Notes: a model not told the origin generated them from the sequence alone. A DNA stretch of 64,000 nucleotides from Motiliproteus sp036961355 (GCA_036961355.1 JBALVL010000006.1:1-64000); one strand, 5' to 3'; positions 33,356 through 43,990 are shown, counted from the stretch's first letter. Numbers and translations: made by a program.

Positions 33356-35311
33356 TCAAGCAACCGACTTAGCCGTCTTATCGCGTTTACGGAAATAACG
33401 TTTATCCGTCGCAGCCAGCAAGCCGCCCATACCCATGAAGATCGCTCCGAGCCAGATCCAGCGAATAAACGGTTTGAACTGAACCCGTACGGCCCAGGAG
33501 CCATCATCGAGACGTTCTCCCAGCGCTACATAGATATCGCGGAACAGGCCGGGATCGATCGCAGCTTCAGTCATAATCTGCTTGGTGGTGGTATAAAAAC
33601 GTTTCTGCGGTGCCAGCTCACTATAGAAGCGGCCATCGAGATGCAGCTCAAACACCCCTTCATCGCTGCTAAAGTTAGGACCCTCGACCTTGTGCATCTT
33701 CTTAAAGACAAAGGTGTAGCCACTCAATTCGACGCTGTCACCGACCGCCATCCGCAGATCACGCTCTTCATTGTAGAGCGTCACCATAGTGATGCCGACA
33801 ATGGTGATACCGACACCGATATGAGCCAGCATCATGCCGTAATAACTGCGCGGTAAGTCTCTTAGTCCGGCCCACTTGTTTGACTTATTGGCCACCTTCG
33901 CCGACAGATCCTTAATCGAGGCTAACAAGACCCAGGCCATCAGACCGCCGCCCAGCGCTCCCCACCAGTCGAGTGCACCACCGTACAGGAACGGTGTGGC
34001 GATACCGACCAGCACACAGATCGCCGCCATGACAGCTAACGACCGCCACATACCACTCGCCCCCTGCTTCCAGCGGGTCAACATACCTACCCCCATGAAC
34101 GCTGCCAGCAGACTCATAAAGGGCACAAAGAACGCATTAAAATAGGGAGGCCCGACCGATAATTTACCCAGCCCCAGCGAGTCGACAATTAGCGGATACA
34201 AGGTGCCCAACAGTACTGTGATAGTCACGACCGTCAGGATGACATTGTTTACCAGAATCAAACTCTCACGCGAGACCAGTCCAAAGCTTGATTCACTTCG
34301 CATGCTGGGTGCTTTAAAGGCATACAGTAGCAGCGAGCCTCCGACGGTAATCGCCAGCAGTATCAAAACAAACAGGCCGCGAGTCGGGTCTGTCGCAAAG
34401 GCATGCACCGAGGTGAGTACCCCGGAACGAACCAGGAAGGTGCCCAGCAAACTCAGCGAGAAAGCGAAGATCGCCAACAGCAAGGTCCAGCTTTTGAACA
34501 CACCACGTTTTTCGGTGGCCGCCAACGAGTGAACCAGTGCGGTACCAACCAGCCATGGCATAAATGACGCGTTCTCGACCGGATCCCAGAACCACCAGCC
34601 GCCCCAGCCAAGCTCGTAGTAAGCCCACCAGCTGCCCAACGCAATGCCCAGCGTCAGAAACACCCAGGCCACGTTAGTCCACGGACGCGACCAGCGCGCC
34701 CAGGCGGTATCGAGTTTACCGCTAAGCAGCGCGGCGATAGCAAAAGCAAAGGCAACCGAAAAACCAACATAACCCATGTACAGCATCGGTGGATGGAAGA
34801 TCAGCCCCGGATCCTGAAGCAGGGGATTAAGGTCGGCACCGTCGGCCGGAAAATCGGGCAGATAACGGCTAAACGGACTCGAGGTCAGTGCGACAAACAG
34901 GCCGAAGCCGAGCGTGATGATACCCATCACCGCCAGCACGCGGGATAACATCTCCAGCGGCATCTCTTTACTGAAGATGCTCACTGCGAAGGTCCAGCAA
35001 CTCAGAATCCACAGCCACAGCAGCAGTGAGCCTTCGTGCCCGCCCCAGACCGCACTCAGTTTGAACTCCAGCGGCAGTGCGCTGTTGGAGTGATTAGCGA
35101 CATACTGAACCGAAAAATCATCGCTCCAGAAAGCGTAGAACAGGGCAAAGAAGCTAATGGTCAGAAACAAAAACATACCGCTGGCCAGTGGCCGGGCATA
35201 GCGCATCATCTGCACATTGCCGGTGCTTGCACCCACCAGAGGGATAATCGCCAGGGCCAGACTGAGGCACAACGATAGGATCAGCGTAAAACTACCAATT
35301 TCAGGAATCAT
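33356..35311 (-). CDS. ccmF: Haem lyase CcmF
   Basis: Multi-spanning core of the system I cytochrome c haem lyase. The tryptophan-rich WWD segment reads WGGWWFWDPVENASFMPWL and is preceded by the conserved YMGYVGFSVAFAFA. 651 aa with about 15 membrane helices. It begins six bases after the ccmE stop and is clearly cotranscribed with it. Full length and intact. Confidence 0.97.
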   Translation of the reverse strand: MIPEIGSFTLILSLCLSLALAIIPLVGASTGNVQMMRYARPLASGMFLFLTISFFALFYAFWSDDFSVQYVANHSNSALPLEFKLSAVWGGHEGSLLLWLWILSCWTFAVSIFSKEMPLEMLSRVLAVMGIITLGFGLFVALTSSPFSRYLPDFPADGADLNPLLQDPGLIFHPPMLYMGYVGFSVAFAFAIAALLSGKLDTAWARWSRPWTNVAWVFLTLGIALGSWWAYYELGWGGWWFWDPVENASFMPWLVGTALVHSLAATEKRGVFKSWTLLLAIFAFSLSLLGTFLVRSGVLTSVHAFATDPTRGLFVLILLAITVGGSLLLYAFKAPSMRSESSFGLVSRESLILVNNVILTVVTITVLLGTLYPLIVDSLGLGKLSVGPPYFNAFFVPFMSLLAAFMGVGMLTRWKQGASGMWRSLAVMAAICVLVGIATPFLYGGALDWWGALGGGLMAWVLLASIKDLSAKVANKSNKWAGLRDLPRSYYGMMLAHIGVGITIVGITMVTLYNEERDLRMAVGDSVELSGYTFVFKKMHKVEGPNFSSDEGVFELHLDGRFYSELAPQKRFYTTTKQIMTEAAIDPGLFRDIYVALGERLDDGSWAVRVQFKPFIRWIWLGAIFMGMGGLLAATDKRYFRKRDKTAKSVA

Positions 35312-35317
35312 CTGCGG

Positions 35318-35788
35318 TCAACCCTCACTCTTCAGAGGCGCGGCATCCTGACCGTCAGCCGTTTTGCCTGCGTTATCCAGCGCTTCCTGGACCTCCGGAG
35401 GCATATAATTTTCATCATGCTTAGCCAATACTTCGCTGGCGATGAAAATACCCTGCTCGTTCATCGCACCCTGCGCCACGATCCCTTGCCCTTCACGGAA
35501 CAGATCAGGCAGGATGCCATTGTATTCCACCACTACATTAGACTCGTGATCGGTCAGGCCAAAACGCACCTTGAGGGTCTCCTGGTCACGTTTAACACTG
35601 CCATCGACGACCATACCGCCAGCACGTATCCGCTGACCAACCGGTGCATCACCGGCAGCGATCTGGGTTGGCGAGAAGAACAGGTTTATATTCTGACTCA
35701 GCGCATACATCGAAAGACCGACTGCGGCGCTGACGCCGACCACAATGGCGATGACAAATGCCATCCGTTTTTTTCGTTTAGGAGTCAT
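35318..35788 (-). CDS. ccmE: Haem chaperone CcmE
   Basis: Periplasmic, membrane-anchored protein that binds haem covalently through a histidine and delivers it to CcmF. N-terminal anchor (MAFVIAIVVGVSAAVGLSMYAL), OB-fold with VGQRIRAGGMVVDGSV, and the haem-binding motif LAKHDENYMPPEV. 156 aa. AGAGGTAG lies ahead of the ATG. Normally ccmABCD precede ccmE; here ccmI does. Confidence 0.97.
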   Translation of the reverse strand: MTPKRKKRMAFVIAIVVGVSAAVGLSMYALSQNINLFFSPTQIAAGDAPVGQRIRAGGMVVDGSVKRDQETLKVRFGLTDHESNVVVEYNGILPDLFREGQGIVAQGAMNEQGIFIASEVLAKHDENYMPPEVQEALDNAGKTADGQDAAPLKSEG

Positions 35789-35834
35789 CTGCTACTACCT
35801 CTGAAATGCTTTGAATCTCTGCTCCGGCGTGGGT

Positions 35835-35884
35835 CACTGCACTTTTCTCTGCACATTGTCTCTGCATTACTCACTGCACCACCT
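35835..35884. repeat. Degenerate 12-13-bp repeat across the ccmI stop
   Basis: The hexamer CWCTGC recurs at 35835, 35847, 35860 and 35872 (spacings 12, 13, 12), with a further copy at 35817. It spans the ccmI-ccmE junction and overlaps the ccmI stop codon. Confidence 0.5.
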
Positions 35885-37184
35885 CGTCGATCATAATCTT
35901 AATCAGCGTGTCATTGCCCGCCACATCGACAGGGCTGACGCCACCTTGAATATCACCCGCTTCGGTGCCGGGTCGGCCGGAACGGCTGACAATGGCTCGA
36001 ATCTGAACCTGCTCGGCCGAGGACAGTTTCGCCATCGGCCCCATCGCCATCGAATCGTCAAGCGTGACCATCGTCGGTAAGTCTCGCAGCTGTAGCTTGG
36101 CGGCGGCCAATGGCATCTTCGGTCCGGCCACGGCCTGAGCGAAGACAAACACCGTCGTCTCCGGCGCCAGTCCCTGCTGTAACTGGCTATCCACTTCAAC
36201 AAGGACTTTAAGGGATGCAGCAGGAGTTTTGGCTATGTCAGTAGCCGGTTCATTTACCGGTGTCTTTGCCGCAGCCTTAGCTAAGGCCTCAGGGTTGTAC
36301 TCGATCCCTTGTTGGGCCATTTGCTCCTTGGCCTGATCGATCGCCTGTTGTAATCCTTCACGGTTTACATCGGGATTATCACCGTCCCGCAGCGTCTGCC
36401 AGACCGCAATCGCTTCGGGATACTGGCCCGCTTCGTAAGCAGCCATGCCGATTAAACCCAACGTACCAGGGTCGCTCGGATCAAGCTCCAGCGCCCGGTC
36501 GACCAATGCCTGAACCTCGGCGGTGAGCTGATTTCCATTGAGAAAATAAAGCGCCTGCGCCTTCTGACTGATAATTTCAGCATGCTCACCCACTAGCTCG
36601 GAAACCTTACTGAACGCATTATAAGAATCCTGATAACGTTCCAACGTCAGGTAACTGCGACCCAGCATGAACCAACCTTGCGGGTTCTCCGGTTCAGCTT
36701 CTAACCGAGCCTGTAGTTGTTCAACTTGTTGTTCAAAATCGGCCCGCTGGTGTCCTTCTCCGGACTGCGCTGCAGCAGGTTGAGTGGGGGGCAGCATCAG
36801 CTTATCGCTGGCGCCCAACTGCAGATAGAGAAAGACGCTCAAACAGGGCACCAGAATGCTCAGGCCAACCGGTAATGTCAGATTCCGTTGCGATGTCTGA
36901 GTCGCAATAGAAGGGCTATCGCTCGACTCATCGACCTCCTGCAGCAGACCCAGTTCCAACTCCTGCTTCAGGTTATCAAAACTACTCTGCTCCAGACTCC
37001 CTCGCGCCAGATCTTGTTCAAGCTCGCCAACCCGTTGTTTGAAGATCTCAACATTTTGGCGATTACGCTCAACCGCTTCTGAAACAGGAGGCTGCTGCGG
37101 CTGCTTTTTCAACCACGGCCACCAAATAAACAACAGTGCCAGCAGCAACAATGCAGCTAGCAACAACCAGAAGAGAGTCATCAT
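35871..37184 (-). CDS. ccmI: Cytochrome c biogenesis protein CcmI
   Basis: Chaperone that holds apocytochrome c for haem attachment. Two N-terminal TM helices (LLLAALLLLALLFIWWPWL and LPVGLSILVPCLSVFLYLQ) flank a coiled segment; a TPR domain follows (GWFMLGRSYLTLERYQDSYNA; GLIGMAAYEAGQYPEAIAV), then a ~110-residue C-terminal beta domain (VFVFAQAVAGPKMPLAA). 437 aa. First gene of ccmI-E-F-G on the minus strand, whereas ccmI normally ends the operon after ccmH. No ccmH is present here. Confidence 0.93.
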   Translation of the reverse strand: MMTLFWLLLAALLLLALLFIWWPWLKKQPQQPPVSEAVERNRQNVEIFKQRVGELEQDLARGSLEQSSFDNLKQELELGLLQEVDESSDSPSIATQTSQRNLTLPVGLSILVPCLSVFLYLQLGASDKLMLPPTQPAAAQSGEGHQRADFEQQVEQLQARLEAEPENPQGWFMLGRSYLTLERYQDSYNAFSKVSELVGEHAEIISQKAQALYFLNGNQLTAEVQALVDRALELDPSDPGTLGLIGMAAYEAGQYPEAIAVWQTLRDGDNPDVNREGLQQAIDQAKEQMAQQGIEYNPEALAKAAAKTPVNEPATDIAKTPAASLKVLVEVDSQLQQGLAPETTVFVFAQAVAGPKMPLAAAKLQLRDLPTMVTLDDSMAMGPMAKLSSAEQVQIRAIVSRSGRPGTEAGDIQGGVSPVDVAGNDTLIKIMIDEVVQ

Positions 37185-37260
37185 AGTTATAAATACACCA
37201 AAGAAAGGGTTCAGATAGCTTGTTTACTGAGCCCTTAGGACAGCCAAATCAGGGAAAAGT

Positions 37261-40200
37261 TTACGAAGCGGGGGCATTATACTGTTTTACGAAGGCTTCG
37301 AAAGCGCTCAGAGGCACTGGCTTGGAATAGAGGAAGCCCTGAATGTAGTTACAATTGAGTTTGGTCAAGAAATTATTCTGCGCTTGAGTTTCAACCCCCT
37401 CCGCCACCACATCGAGCCCGAGACTGCCTGCCATGGCAATAATCGCCTCGACCAAAGCGCCATCACCTCGGTCATCTGGAAGGTCTTTGATAAAGGAGCG
37501 ATCAATTTTGAGAATATCGATGGGGAAATGTTTTAGATAACTGAGCGATGAATAACCGGTACCAAAATCATCCATCGATAACTTTACCCCCAGCCCACGT
37601 AGCTGCCGCAGTGCCGACAGCGATCGCTGATCCTCGATCAGCATCGATTCGGTAATTTCGATCACCAAACGACAAGTAGCGACGTTAGAATCAACAATCA
37701 CCGAACGGATCGTCTCAACCCCCTCGTTGCCAAAACATTGTTTAGGCGACATATTTACAGCGACCCGCAGATCACCAAAACCGCTCCCCTGCCATTGATT
37801 TAACTGCTGGCAAACCGTCTGCAGCACCCAACGCCCAATCGGTACGATCAATCCGGTCTCTTCAGCCAATGGTATAAATCGCGCCGGCGAGATCAATCCC
37901 TGTGTCGGGTGATGCCAGCGGATTAGCGCCTCGGCACCGGTTATCTTCATCGTCGCCAGATCCACCAGCGGTTGATAATAGACTTCAAACTGTTGATTAG
38001 TAATCGCCTGACGCAGGTCCAGCTCTAGCTGCGCCCGCTCCTCGGCTTCGCGGTTCATCGCTACGGTGTAGAAGTAGTAACCGACCTCCTCACTGCTCTC
38101 TTTGGAACGCCACATCGCCGTGTCCGCATGGTGCATCAACTGATCAACCCTGCGTGCATCGAGAGGATACAACGCGATACCGATACTGCTTTTGAGGAAC
38201 GCTTCTCCTTTCTCTAGCTGAAAAGGTTTCGACAAGCGATGACCGATCGCATTGGCGGTATGCTCAGCATCATGACTGGAACGGATATCGGGCAAAACCA
38301 CCAGAAACTCATCACCATTAAGACGTGCAACCGTGTCCGATTCACCAACCACCGATAACAGTCGTTGCCCGGTCAGTTTTAACAGCGCATCACCGGCATC
38401 ATGACCATAGGTATCGTTGACCCATTTGAAGCGGTTCAGGCCGATATGCAATACAGCAACCTCCTGGCGTTGCTTCCGGGCACGCCGCAGCGCAGAATTG
38501 AGTCGATCCTGAGCCAACATACGGTTCGGCAGTTCGGTCAACAGGTCATAGTTAGCTTGCTGGTAAAGTAGCCCTTCAGTCTCTTTGCGCTTGGACATAT
38601 CACTAAAAACGGCCACATGCTGCTCAACCGCACCATATTGATCTAGCACCCGTACAATCGACAGCCACTCGGGGTACATCTCACCGTTCTTGCGCCGATT
38701 CCAAATCTCCCCTTGCCAATGGTTATTGGTGTGGAGCGCCTGCTTCATATCACTATAAAACTGAGCATCGTGATGCCCCGAGCTGAGCATTCCCGGATCA
38801 CGTCCGATCGCTTCTTGGGCGCTATAACCTGAAATCCGGCTGAAGGCTGGATTTACCATCTGAATAATATTGTCCGAGTTACTGACAATGATCGCCTCGG
38901 AGGTGGTATCAAAAACTGTGTTCGCCATTTTGAGTTTACTGTCTTTCAGTTTTTGCTCCGTCACATCCGTGCCGATCAAGACAAAATCATTCAACTCCTG
39001 ATCATCAACGCTGACCGGGTAGATCGACGAAGAAGCCCAAAACTCTGAGCCATCCTTGCGTTGTTGCTGCAATTCACCGTGCCAGTTACTACCACTCCTG
39101 ATAGTCCGCCAGATCTGTTGATAAAAGGACGAAGACTGGCTGTCAGACCTGAGAAAGCTTAGATGTCGCCCCAGCAGCTCGGTAGCCGAATAGCAGGTCG
39201 CCAAACAGAGACTGTTATTCACGTACTCAACCACACCTATATTATTAGTTATCGCGACTGCTACCGGACTCTGGTCCACCGCGGCATAAAGTTTTCGAAG
39301 CCGCCGGTCATTTTCTATCCGCTCCAGCTCTACTGCGGCTCGCGGCGCAAAAGCATCAAGCAGTGAGCGGGCCAACAGCGGCTTCGACAATGCCTGACAG
39401 CCTAACAACGACATAATACCGATCACCGTCCCGTTAGAACCAACCAGCCGGGTGCCGATATAGCTCTCAATAGCGTGCTCCGTTAGCCAGCTATCATCGG
39501 GGAAATGCTGCTGCACATCCGCGCTATAAACACACACACCCAGTTCGGCCAGCTCTTGGCAGGGCGTTCCTTGTAACTGATAGCTGTGCGTCACTACCGA
39601 CTCGCCATCTTCTGACATAGCCACCACAAGCGCCTTTTCTGCGTTGGCATCAAGCTTCGCCACCAAAGCGTGGTTAAGGCCCAACACCTCTGCGATCGCC
39701 TTCATTAACGCGTCGAGATACTCTTTTCCAGCGATACCGGAAACCGCGCTAGAAACCTGGCCGAGAAGCCTTTCTGTCTGCTGACTTTGGGTGATATCGC
39801 GGCAGATCCCCTCCACGGCCACAACAACATTTTGATTATCACGAAGCACCTTAGCTGACTGCTGCAGCCAACGTTGCCCCCCCTCGTTATCGACAATCGC
39901 ATAGCGAAATATTAACGGCATCTCGCCCCGACACAACGCATCCCAGTACAATGTGTACGAGCGAGCACTCTCTGGGTGAATAATTTTATCAATGGCGTTG
40001 GTCGAATTGACCAGAGACTCAGCAGGGTAGCCGAAGACATCGACGGCAGAAGCGCTTAAGAAGTCGAATTGTTGCTTACTAACATTGACCCGATAAAGGG
40101 TTTCATCAAGTCCTTCTATCAACTCCCGATACTTACGCTCACGAGCCAAAACCGCCCGTTCGGACCTTCTGCGCTCAGTCTCATCACGGCTGATGGATAC

Positions 40201-40715
40201 CATCGCCAAAGATTGAGACAGCGGATCAATAATCGGCACCTTGACCGTTTCAAGCAACCGTTCTGTCCCCTGCACCGACGAGACCCACTCTTCGGAGCGC
40301 TGGCTCACTTGCTGACGAAGCAGCTGCGGCTCGAGTTGTTGAAACAAGGGCGGCATCGTTTGCGGGACAGATCACTATCACAGCGCTGCAATAACTGCTG
40401 TTGCTCAACACCAACATGCGCTGCAAAAGCGGCATTACAACCCAGGTAGTTGCCGCCCTGATCTTTACAGTAGATCAGATCTGGAACCTGATCGATCACC
40501 GCTTGCAGCAACTGACGCTGATGCTCCGACTCAGCCAATCGAGCGGCACTGGTGTTAACCCGTAACCACTGACTTAACCACCCCAGTGTCAGCACACCCG
40601 ACAGCAACGCCAATAACCAGCCAGCCATCTCCTGCAGCCACCAAGCCAAACTACAACTCACCAAAACCACTGCGAACACAACCGCAAAAGGCAGAGCTCT
40701 ACACCCCATTAACAA
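37261..40715 (-). pseudogene. PAS-GAF-PAS-PAS-GGDEF-EAL cyclic-di-GMP protein, frameshifted
   Basis: Two frames make one gene. The upstream part (40715 to ~40364) has two membrane helices (FAVVFAVVLVSCSLAWWL) and the first half of a PAS domain (IDQVPDLIYCKDQGGNYLGCN). The downstream part continues that PAS domain from MPPLFQQLEPQLL, then PAS, GAF (GQVSSAVSGIAGKEYLDALM), two more PAS, GGDEF and EAL. The frame breaks at the CCC run at 40364-40366; one extra C would give the continuous reading DLSPQTMPPLF. The GGDEF site is altered to RLNGDEFL, so cyclase activity is doubtful; the EAL domain keeps EALIRW, EITES, MDDFGTGYSSL and EGVET and looks able to cleave c-di-GMP. Either a recent mutation or a homopolymer sequencing error. 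Confidence 0.8.
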
Positions 40716-40968
40716 AACCTGTCCGACGTAACACTAATAGATGAGCAACAACAGCCTTCGACATGCTCTGCGAAAGCATTCTATTCTAGACAAATAACCT
40801 GACAAAAAGAATGGCTATTTATAGCGTACGAAGAAAAAACAACCACTGCATGGCATTCCGTTAGACCAACAAGCCCCGTGAAATTATTGAGACTAGGATA
40901 AATAGTGTTTGTTAGGTTGCCGCTGAAAAGCTAGGGCGAAGTCAATACTGAAGATTGACCGAAAAGCA

Positions 40969-40993
40969 GGCGCAGCTTCGTTGAAGCTGCGCC
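40969..40993 (-). terminator. Terminator of the cytochrome c5 gene
   Basis: Perfect 11-bp stem GGCGCAGCTTC (40969-40979) and GAAGCTGCGCC (40983-40993) with a 3-base loop, eight bases after the stop; on the minus strand TGCTTTTCGG follows. Confidence 0.85.
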
Positions 40994-41000
40994 AGGTGTA

Positions 41001-41300
41001 TTACTTAGACATGAACTCGATAGCAGCCTTCAGCTCCTCGTCGGTGCAGCCAGCACACAGACCTTTTGGAGGCATAGCGCCTTTACCTTTGACTGCGCTA
41101 GCAACTAGAGCGTCGATACCCATTTCCAGACGAGGTGCCCAGGCAGCAGCATCGTGAACCTTAGGAGCATTAGCAACGCCGGCAGCGTGGCAAGTCGCAC
41201 AGGTTTTGTTATAAACAGCTTCGCCGTCGGCAGCAGAAGCAGAAACGGAAACAGCAGAGCTCAATAGAGCGGCAGCAGCAAATGCAATTACTTTTTTCAT
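41001..41300 (-). CDS. Cytochrome c5 family protein
   Basis: 99-aa periplasmic monohaem c-type cytochrome. Signal peptide to about residue 23 (ALLSSAVSVSASA), haem site CATCH (Cys34, Cys37, His38), axial Met76 in GAMPPKG, and the class-specific second cysteine pair CAGC (Cys82, Cys85). It carries electrons to terminal oxidases or reductases, and maturation needs the Ccm system partly encoded at 32-37 kb. Monocistronic with its own terminator. Confidence 0.94.
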   Translation of the reverse strand: MKKVIAFAAAALLSSAVSVSASAADGEAVYNKTCATCHAAGVANAPKVHDAAAWAPRLEMGIDALVASAVKGKGAMPPKGLCAGCTDEELKAAIEFMSK

Positions 41301-41587
41301 AATTATTAACCCATTACTATATTTAGCTTGAACGCTCCAGATGAGCAGCGAGTGAATATACCAGAAGCGAAGGGATTAGAATAACCGAGAATTAGTCTAA
41401 CTATCACTTTCGCTAGGCTTTACCCTTGTTTTAAGCAGTTCTAATAATCTGATACTGGCCGCCATTGTGCTCAGACTTACCTTAACGGTGGCTGAATTAA
41501 AAAAACCGTGGTTCAACGCCCAAGCGTTTGTGCAAGTGGCTCTACGTCTTGGTGGGACGCTGACTACCTACCAATACCTTCATCACA

Positions 41588-42187
41588 CTATGGCGTTGCT
41601 GCCGCAGCATCAATCGCCAACAACGGTTGATAATATGCAGGGTCATCCCAAGGCTTATTACCAACAATAACCCGATCAATTTTACCGGTCTGATCAACAA
41701 TCAGCGTTTGTGGAAACGCAGCGATACCCAGCAGATCATTTGATACCCGCATCGTACGATCACTCAGCTGTAAAAAATCAAGCTGATACTCTTTAATAAA
41801 CTGCTGAACCAGTTCCTGATCCTGATCGACATTGATCCCGATGACACGATAACTCTGCGGGTCTAGCTGCTTACTGAGCGACTGCAATGCCGGCATCTCT
41901 TCACGACAAGGACCACACCAGGTCGCCCAGAAGTTCAGCACAAGCACCTTACCTTCAAACTGGTTCAACGTAACAGATACGCCATCAAGCCGCGGTAAAC
42001 TCAGGTCACTAACCGAGCCCCCAACGCCGGTCTTGGCCGCTGACACTACCGACTGAGCAGACCGCGGGTCCGTAACCCCTGATAAAAAATAATTGACCAG
42101 CAGTGATATCACCAGCAAAAGAGCAAAAAACAGCCCCACCGACCATGCTAAGACACCAAAACCGAACCGACTCGATTGTTCTGCCAC
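41588..42187 (-). CDS. Membrane-anchored TlpA-like thioredoxin
   Basis: Periplasmic thiol-disulfide protein: short cytoplasmic end, TM helix (FGVLAWSVGLFFALLLVISLL), linker, then a TlpA/ResA-type thioredoxin domain with LNFWATWCGPCREEMPAL, INVDQDQ and FPQTLIVD. Likely reduces cysteines of exported proteins such as apocytochromes. I start at GTG 42187 because GAGGA lies 7 bases upstream, giving 199 aa; the frame stays open to 42304 without a good ribosome site. It is divergent from ubiT and lies near the cytochrome c5 gene, but is not part of a ccm operon. Confidence 0.85.
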   Translation of the reverse strand: MAEQSSRFGFGVLAWSVGLFFALLLVISLLVNYFLSGVTDPRSAQSVVSAAKTGVGGSVSDLSLPRLDGVSVTLNQFEGKVLVLNFWATWCGPCREEMPALQSLSKQLDPQSYRVIGINVDQDQELVQQFIKEYQLDFLQLSDRTMRVSNDLLGIAAFPQTLIVDQTGKIDRVIVGNKPWDDPAYYQPLLAIDAAAATP

Positions 42188-42422
42188 TACTACTTCCTCA
42201 TATAGTTCAAAAATCGACCGTCGCATCGCTGCAAAGGGGTAACTCAACGTTGCCTTCAACGCCATTCTACGATACTGACGACAGGGATAACTGTGCTGGA
42301 TCAAGTCCGCTTAAGAAAGCGTGCATAGTATCAGGAAACCACCTTGGTCTGCGTTTTCACTTCCCTGCTCTCTATGGGATAATCACCGCTCATTTACAGG
42401 CTCCCAGAGATGCTAAATCGCT

Positions 42423-42965
42423 ATGTTCAAATTTGCTGCATTACCGCTGACTGATCTTCTTAGCACACCGCTCCCCAAGCCAAGTCTGCCACTGCCTAAA
42501 GAGGCGCTTAACAAACTCACCATCGGCGTCATTCGGCAAGCCGGTCGCATCCCTTTCCCTTTGCAACGAACAGTGATGCTTAAACTGATGACACAAGCAT
42601 TCCAAGAGCCGCTCGAAGACGGTGACTTTGAATTCCTTGAAGGCAAATGGCTGAAAGTTGAAATCAGCGACCTGCAACTCAGCTGGTTCTTTAGCTACTG
42701 CCCCGAAGACGGCTTAATCGCCAGCGCTGATGAAATAGAACATGCCACCATTCGCGGAAACCTGAAGGAGTTCATCCTGCTGGCATCACGAAGCGAAGAT
42801 CCCGACAGCCTGTTTTTCCAGCGGCGCCTGATGATCGAGGGTGATACCGAGGTCGGGTTGGAAGTCAAAAACCTGATGGACGCGGTTGATCATGACAGCC
42901 TGCCACCAATGCTAAAACTGATCCTGACCCGCGCGACACCCTTACTACAAAAACTGGTGGGATAA
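42423..42965 (+). CDS. ubiT: Ubiquinone biosynthesis accessory factor UbiT (SCP2 domain)
   Basis: SCP2-type lipid-binding protein needed for oxygen-independent ubiquinone synthesis together with UbiU and UbiV. 180 aa; the SCP2 core includes DGDFEFLEGKWLKVEISDLQLSW, ATIRGNLKEFILLASR and FFQRRLMIEGDTEVGLEVKNLMD, matching YhbT. A GATAAT (42378-42383) may be its -10. It converges on ubiV (134 bp apart, with a run of T at 43012-43020), so all three genes of the pathway sit together. Assignment is strengthened by the neighbours. Confidence 0.92.
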   Translation: MFKFAALPLTDLLSTPLPKPSLPLPKEALNKLTIGVIRQAGRIPFPLQRTVMLKLMTQAFQEPLEDGDFEFLEGKWLKVEISDLQLSWFFSYCPEDGLIASADEIEHATIRGNLKEFILLASRSEDPDSLFFQRRLMIEGDTEVGLEVKNLMDAVDHDSLPPMLKLILTRATPLLQKLVG

Positions 42966-43099
42966 AGGCCCGCGGCAAAGAAAACGCCGGACTCTGTTGC
43001 AGTAATTCGTCGTTTTTTTTTCGATCAGCTCGGTCTTATTCCTGAACTGTCTCCATAACTGCCTCCTCTACCGCCTCCTCGATCTCGCCAAGGTCTGCA

Positions 43100-43990
43100 C
43101 TAAGGCTGATAGGTATTCACTAAGCCCGCATTCTTATACCAATAGCCGTTAACCGCATCGGCCGGAATCACCGGTATTTGGTCAGAATCGCCGTCAAGCT
43201 GATCACGAAACTGAGCGACCACCTGCGCCATCGACTCACCCTGGGCACTCAAGCGCACTACATCGACACCGATACGTCGCATCTGATCGAGCTCGGGTAA
43301 CAGATTATAGATCTGCCCGGACAGCGTCTGAATGCCGTTGATATTAAAGACCGACTGATCCTCTTGACTGGCCAAGGGCAAACCGTCCGGGTAGTCGATG
43401 CAAGCCAGCTGGCACTGATCCTTCGGCAGGTTGCGTGCACGCGCGGTAAAGCAGCGGGCCGAAAATGCCAACGGCAGGTAACCGTAACTAAAGACTTCGG
43501 TTTCAATTTTGTCACCAAACCCCATGGCCTGGGCATCGCTGAGGATATCCGCCAGGGTCTCACCGGATAGCTCGACCGGCATCACCCAACGCTGCATCCC
43601 CAGACTGTGCATCCGCTGCAGCGAGTTGGCGTTATAGATATTGATCGCAGGACCAGTGACAAACGGTAGACCACGGTCAGACATCATCTGCACCGCGCCC
43701 ATGTCGTTGGCTTCCACCATCAGATCGCCGTTGTCACAAAGGCGCCGCAAAGTCTTCATCTCAGACTCCGCTTCGATCAACACCAACGACGACAACACAA
43801 CCTGCTTGCCACTGCTGGCCAGTTCACGCCCCAGATCGATCCAATCCTGTGTCTTGAGCTCACGTCGCTTGGAACAGACGGTTTCTCCCAGATAGATTAT
43901 CTCCAGCGGCTGCTCGGCCATCTGGCGGTAGAACTGATAAGTTTTGTCACGCTGCCAGTAGAACTGCAACGAACCGAGAGAAAGCTTCAT
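43100..43990 (-). CDS. ubiV: U32-family protein UbiV, O2-independent ubiquinone hydroxylation
   Basis: Partner of UbiU in an Fe-S heterodimer that hydroxylates ubiquinone precursors without oxygen, with prephenate reported as the hydroxyl donor. The four cluster cysteines are Cys39 (ETVCSKRRE), Cys180 (FSARCFTARA), Cys193 and Cys197 (DQCQLACIDYP), the same positions reported for E. coli. 296 aa. It lies 34 bp after ubiU, so the two form an operon, apparently driven by an FNR-type promoter at 45142-45183. Confidence 0.96.
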   Translation of the reverse strand: MKLSLGSLQFYWQRDKTYQFYRQMAEQPLEIIYLGETVCSKRRELKTQDWIDLGRELASSGKQVVLSSLVLIEAESEMKTLRRLCDNGDLMVEANDMGAVQMMSDRGLPFVTGPAINIYNANSLQRMHSLGMQRWVMPVELSGETLADILSDAQAMGFGDKIETEVFSYGYLPLAFSARCFTARARNLPKDQCQLACIDYPDGLPLASQEDQSVFNINGIQTLSGQIYNLLPELDQMRRIGVDVVRLSAQGESMAQVVAQFRDQLDGDSDQIPVIPADAVNGYWYKNAGLVNTYQP

